Below are positions 60,483 through 64,000 of a stretch of DNA of 64,000 nt, piece by piece. The DNA comes from JBBQYD01 sp942493075 (lineage in GTDB: Bacteria; Verrucomicrobiota; Verrucomicrobiia; Limisphaerales; UBA8199), in the NCBI GenBank assembly GCA_942493075.1, contig OW818681.1, positions 620,001-684,000 of the forward strand, in the 5' to 3' direction. How positions within the stretch are numbered: position 1 is the first letter of the stretch; each line of letters begins with the position of its first letter. Made by a program: the position numbers and the translations under genes. The notes under the pieces were generated by a model. It saw nothing but the letters and a program-made list of their open reading frames with translations. It had not been told where the DNA came from and ran no database searches.

Positions 60483-63400
60483 ATGAAAGTCGGCCCTATG
60501 CTCACGGCTCTGCTGCCCTCCAGTTCCAGAACGATTTACCATAAAACCTACAACCCTAAGCTCCATTTCAACAATGTTGCCATGCTGGCCTGCTTGTTTG
60601 CAGCCCAGCTTGTTTTAGCCCAAAACGGCACCTTTGAAACTCAGGCTCCAAGTAACTTGCGCTCAACGAGCGTTGTGCTTCGTGCTTCGGCGCCAGCGAA
60701 CATCTCCTTGCCGGAAGTTCACTTCGAGTGGGGAACCTCCACGAGTTACGGGCATGTCTTGCCAGCACAGCGCACCTCGGTGGGAAGTGCTTTGGAGTTC
60801 GATTCCAACACAGCGGTGACCGCAGGGGTAGGGCGGTTCCCTGGAATTACGAACACCTTCACCATGGAGCTTTGGGCGAAGCCCACCATCGGTTTGACCT
60901 TTGTAGAAGAGGCTGCGAATGGGAGCATTTACGCTCAGGGCCCACAGCCGTACGCGATATTTCCTGAACATGGCGACTGGTCCGGCTATGGCTGGGGGCA
61001 TGTGGCGGTGGGAGTCGCAGTGGGAACAAACGGTGTGATGGTAGTTGAACACTCCTCAGACTTGTTGGCTCCCGTTCTAGTTCATACAGGGAGTCTTTCT
61101 GGCTGGACTCATGTTGCCGTCGTCTATGACCAGGGCCAACCAACCCTTTTCATAGATGGTGTGCTGATCAGATATGGTCTTCATGCGGAAAGGCCAAAAC
61201 ATCCAAGTGCGAATCTGAATGCCGGCAGCAGCTTTAATTATGGACGCTACGCGGGCAGTCTGGACGAAGTGCGAATCTGGGGGGCGGCCCTGAACGGCAG
61301 CGTTCTGCAAGGATGGAAAGGTTCTGAGGATTTGACGGGGCACCCGGCTCTATCTTCGCTGGCAACCTGGTGGCACCTGAACGAGGGCAGTGGCACACAG
61401 GTTACCGATGCAAGCACCAATGGTTTGCACGGAGTGCTCACGGGGGGGGCATGGACTACCGAAACGGCACCTCTGGGGCAAAACCTTTCCGCATCCCTCA
61501 ATGAGCTGACGCCTCAGACGACGTATCATTACCGCATTGTTGCCATGCAAGCTGGTATCGCAACTTATGGATCCAATGTGACATTTACGACGCCTGAAAT
61601 TGACAAGCGCCTGCCGGACATCACAACAATGCCAGCGAGCAGCCTGAGCATGACGACTGCCGTGCTGCGCGCTTTGGCAGGCTTGCCCGTGCCGCCCCAA
61701 AAGGTCCATTTCGAGTGGGGCACCACGACGAACTATGGCCAGGTTGCTCCCGCTTTGAATGGGCCTATCGGAGCAGCCCTGTCCTTTGATGGGGTTAATG
61801 ACCAAGTGATAACGGGGACGGGCTTGTTTCCGGATGTGACGGACGACTTCACCATGGAGTTTTGGGCTAAGCCGCTCGGAGGGTTGAACCTTGCCCAAGA
61901 ATCTGCGGGCGGAAGCATATATTACAACGGGGCGCAGCGATGGGTGATTACGCCGGACCATGGGAGTTGGGTCTCCTACCCGGCCAACCACGTGGGTTCC
62001 GGGGTGGCCGTTGGCACTAACGGCGTAATGGTGGTCGAACATACAGACAATTTCATGGCTCCGGTGCTTGTGCATACAGGCAGCCTGTCCGGGTGGAATC
62101 ATTTCGCAGTCACTTACAACGGTGGAGTGCCGCAGCTCCATATCAACGGCAACTGGGTTCGTACGGGTTTAAAGAGTGAAAAAACAGCGCATCCCAGTTC
62201 TAATCTCTGCGGACCTGTCGGAGCCTCTGACTACGGTCGTTTTTATGGTGATCTCGACGAGGTGCGGGTTTGGAGTAAGGCCCTGCTTGCTCAAACCGTT
62301 AGGGACTGGATGACGAACGGGGTGAGCTCTGAACATCCGGACTACGCGAACCTTCTGGTAGGCTGGAACCTTGACGAGGGCATTGGTTCCACGACCTCGG
62401 ACGCTTCTGCAAACGGGAGGACAGGAACTCTGGAGAATGGTCCATTGTGGACCACCGACAGTCCAGGAGGCAGCTACTTTGCGGAGCTTTCCGGACTGCT
62501 CCGCGATACCACCTATCATTATCGGGCCGTTGCGAGCAATGAGTTCCAAGTTGTTTATGGGATCGATCAAGCGTTCACGACGGCTTCAGGGCTACCTGCC
62601 ATTCTCAGCCAGCCGACCAACTATACCGCAGTTATGGGACAGAACGCCTCGTTCCGTGTTTCAGCCGATGGAATGCAACCGCTGAGCTATCAATGGACGC
62701 ACAATGGCACGAACATTGCCAACGGAACCGCTGCGACGCTGACAATGTCGAATGTTCAGCCATGGCAGGCTGGTTTGTACTCAGTGACCGTCACCAACAC
62801 ATTCGGTTTGATCACGAGTTCGAATGCTACGCTGACCGTCAATCTTCCCCAACCGGTAATGAGGTTGGTTGGCACCAGCGCAATGGGCGGCAGTCAATTG
62901 GTCATTCCGGTTGAGATCCGGGCAAACGGCAAAGAGAACACGCTGCAGTTCAGCGTAAACTACCCCCATACGATGCTGTATTTCGCGGGGGCTGCCGCGG
63001 GCACCAACGCCGGCGATTCCATCCTGTTTGTGGTTACGACCCAAACCAACGTCGGGCGTCTTGGTGTGATGGTCGGACTACCAACGGATCAGACCTATGC
63101 AGCCGGCACTCAGCAAGTCGTTCTGCTTACCTTTAACACCGGGATTCGCTCCAGCCCTGCGACGGTTCCTCTTACTTTCGGAGATTTCCCGACCGCCAGA
63201 CAGGTGCTCGACGATGACTCAAAGCCGATTATTGCGCAGTATGGCAACGCTTCGGCAACCATTTTAGCTTCTGTTCTGGAAGGCGACACATCGCCGCGTC
63301 CCAATGGGGATCGCACTCTTGCCATAGCCGATTGGACCCTGCTGGGACGGTACGCAGCCCGGCTTGATTATCCTACGAACGCCCTCGAGTTTCAGAAAGC

Positions 63401-64000
63401 CGATTGTGCCCCGAGAGCAACCTCGGGAGACGGTCAGATAAAGGTCACTGATTGGGTGCAGGCAGGCAGGTACGCGGGAGTGGCTGATCCGGCGACTCCC
63501 CTCGGAGGTCCGACGACTGAAACGAGCCCGTCAGCAGGAGGTTCCACAGGAGACGGTACTGAACGGCGATTGATGGTCAGTAGCGCTTCCTGGTTTCAGA
63601 GTCAAACCGGAGCCGTCAGCATCGTGCTAGCGGGTCAGGGGAACGAGGCTGCGGTTGGCTGTAGCTTGGAATTTGATCCGACCCGCTTGCAATTCTTAAG
63701 CGCATCCAAGGGAACCGGGGTTGGTCCCGCAACGTTCAACATGAATACCGTGCAAGCATCGGCAGGGAAGGTCGGCTTTGTCGTTGGCTTAAGTTCGGGC
63801 ACATTTGCCGCCGGAAACTGTGAGTTGGTCAAAGTCGCTTTCCGCGTCCTAAGCATCCAAGGACCGGGGCCCAGCGTTTTGAAACTGGCAGATTCACCTG
63901 TGGTTCGCGAGGTTTCGTATACCACCGCCCTACCGGCATCCACGGCTTACGAAGACGGTCTCGTTACGCTTCGGCCCTTTCCGCCGATCAGCATACTGAA
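60483..64000 (+). CDS. Giant secreted LamG/FN3/Ig/cohesin/dockerin protein, paralogue 2 (partial)
   Basis: At least 1172 residues, open to the window edge. It starts at the ATG at 60483 or 60498; the hydrophobic MLACLFAAQLVLAQ comes about 35 residues later, giving an unusually long signal region. Domain order matches paralogue 1 but with two FN3-LamG units instead of three (about 60640-61560 and 61610-62580 in bases), then Ig-like (62590-62840), cohesin-like (62850-63260), two dockerin-like loops (DTSPRPNGDRTLAIADWTLLGRYA and DCAPRATSGDGQIKVTDW) and a second cohesin-like domain up to the edge. The dockerin segment is nearly identical to that of paralogue 1, while linkers differ. A Gly/Ser/Thr spacer (TETSPSAGGSTGDGTE) precedes cohesin 2. 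Function as for paralogue 1. Confidence 0.88.
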   Translation, partial: MKVGPMLTALLPSSSRTIYHKTYNPKLHFNNVAMLACLFAAQLVLAQNGTFETQAPSNLRSTSVVLRASAPANISLPEVHFEWGTSTSYGHVLPAQRTSVGSALEFDSNTAVTAGVGRFPGITNTFTMELWAKPTIGLTFVEEAANGSIYAQGPQPYAIFPEHGDWSGYGWGHVAVGVAVGTNGVMVVEHSSDLLAPVLVHTGSLSGWTHVAVVYDQGQPTLFIDGVLIRYGLHAERPKHPSANLNAGSSFNYGRYAGSLDEVRIWGAALNGSVLQGWKGSEDLTGHPALSSLATWWHLNEGSGTQVTDASTNGLHGVLTGGAWTTETAPLGQNLSASLNELTPQTTYHYRIVAMQAGIATYGSNVTFTTPEIDKRLPDITTMPASSLSMTTAVLRALAGLPVPPQKVHFEWGTTTNYGQVAPALNGPIGAALSFDGVNDQVITGTGLFPDVTDDFTMEFWAKPLGGLNLAQESAGGSIYYNGAQRWVITPDHGSWVSYPANHVGSGVAVGTNGVMVVEHTDNFMAPVLVHTGSLSGWNHFAVTYNGGVPQLHINGNWVRTGLKSEKTAHPSSNLCGPVGASDYGRFYGDLDEVRVWSKALLAQTVRDWMTNGVSSEHPDYANLLVGWNLDEGIGSTTSDASANGRTGTLENGPLWTTDSPGGSYFAELSGLLRDTTYHYRAVASNEFQVVYGIDQAFTTASGLPAILSQPTNYTAVMGQNASFRVSADGMQPLSYQWTHNGTNIANGTAATLTMSNVQPWQAGLYSVTVTNTFGLITSSNATLTVNLPQPVMRLVGTSAMGGSQLVIPVEIRANGKENTLQFSVNYPHTMLYFAGAAAGTNAGDSILFVVTTQTNVGRLGVMVGLPTDQTYAAGTQQVVLLTFNTGIRSSPATVPLTFGDFPTARQVLDDDSKPIIAQYGNASATILASVLEGDTSPRPNGDRTLAIADWTLLGRYAARLDYPTNALEFQKADCAPRATSGDGQIKVTDWVQAGRYAGVADPATPLGGPTTETSPSAGGSTGDGTERRLMVSSASWFQSQTGAVSIVLAGQGNEAAVGCSLEFDPTRLQFLSASKGTGVGPATFNMNTVQASAGKVGFVVGLSSGTFAAGNCELVKVAFRVLSIQGPGPSVLKLADSPVVREVSYTTALPASTAYEDGLVTLRPFPPISIL

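Noticed and set aside
61350..62141. 263-residue minus-strand open frame
   Set aside because: Antisense to the LamG units of paralogue 2; similar shadows occur behind each LamG repeat.

Overview
The window (about 57% G+C by eye) looks like a chromosomal stretch from a free-living, heterotrophic member of the Verrucomicrobiota, probably near the Pedosphaera/Limisphaerales group. The clues are VPDSG-CTERM and PEP-CTERM surface proteins, DUF1080 and DUF1343 proteins, a RAYT transposase with REP-like palindromes, and very large secreted LamG/Ig/cohesin proteins. The organism assignment is inference from gene content. No rRNA genes, CRISPR array or prophage were seen; there is one tRNA gene, tRNA-Lys(UUU).

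Layout. 1-5.3 kb: the 5' end of an alpha-L-rhamnosidase lipoprotein, a Gly/Thr-rich secreted protein, an MFS transporter, a methyltransferase, a zinc-ribbon protein and an EamA transporter. 5.4-12.8 kb: tRNA-Lys, thiD, small proteins, a cell-wall amidase, then citrate synthase-sucC-sucD and a YggT-like membrane protein. 12.9-17.7 kb (minus strand): an ECF sigma factor operon preceded by a 737-residue EF-hand membrane protein. 17.7-18.9 kb: REP-like palindromes around a decayed transposase. 18.9-26.4 kb: uvrC overlapping tail-to-tail with a copper P-type ATPase, a BON lipoprotein, two family-2 glycosyltransferases and a methyltransferase. 26.6-32.7 kb: an intact RAYT, a PLD-like nuclease, NamZ-type muramidase with MTA phosphorylase, and an NfnAB-like flavin/Fe-S pair. 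33.1-35.9 kb: a VPDSG-CTERM protein whose terminator is followed at once by a group II intron with a frameshifted reverse transcriptase. 35.9-45.6 kb: sugar/ester hydrolases, FKBP, a DUF2238 protein, an ethylene-receptor-like histidine kinase, a GH32 fructan hydrolase and a giant sensor kinase. 45.8-54.1 kb: YhbY, a 2010-residue alpha-2-macroglobulin and a TolB-like propeller. 54.2-64 kb: two paralogous LamG/Ig/cohesin/dockerin giants separated by a PEP-CTERM protein and a DUF423 protein; the second runs off the window.

Functional picture. The window mixes housekeeping genes (TCA cycle, thiamin, DNA repair) with outer-surface biology: glycan hydrolases, sortable surface proteins, LamG adhesins and a macroglobulin. 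The most interesting items are the putative copper-dependent ethylene-binding kinase (all five checked ETR1 ligand-site residues align), the paired cohesin-plus-dockerin giants, the intron parked behind a terminator, and the uvrC/P-type ATPase antisense overlap.
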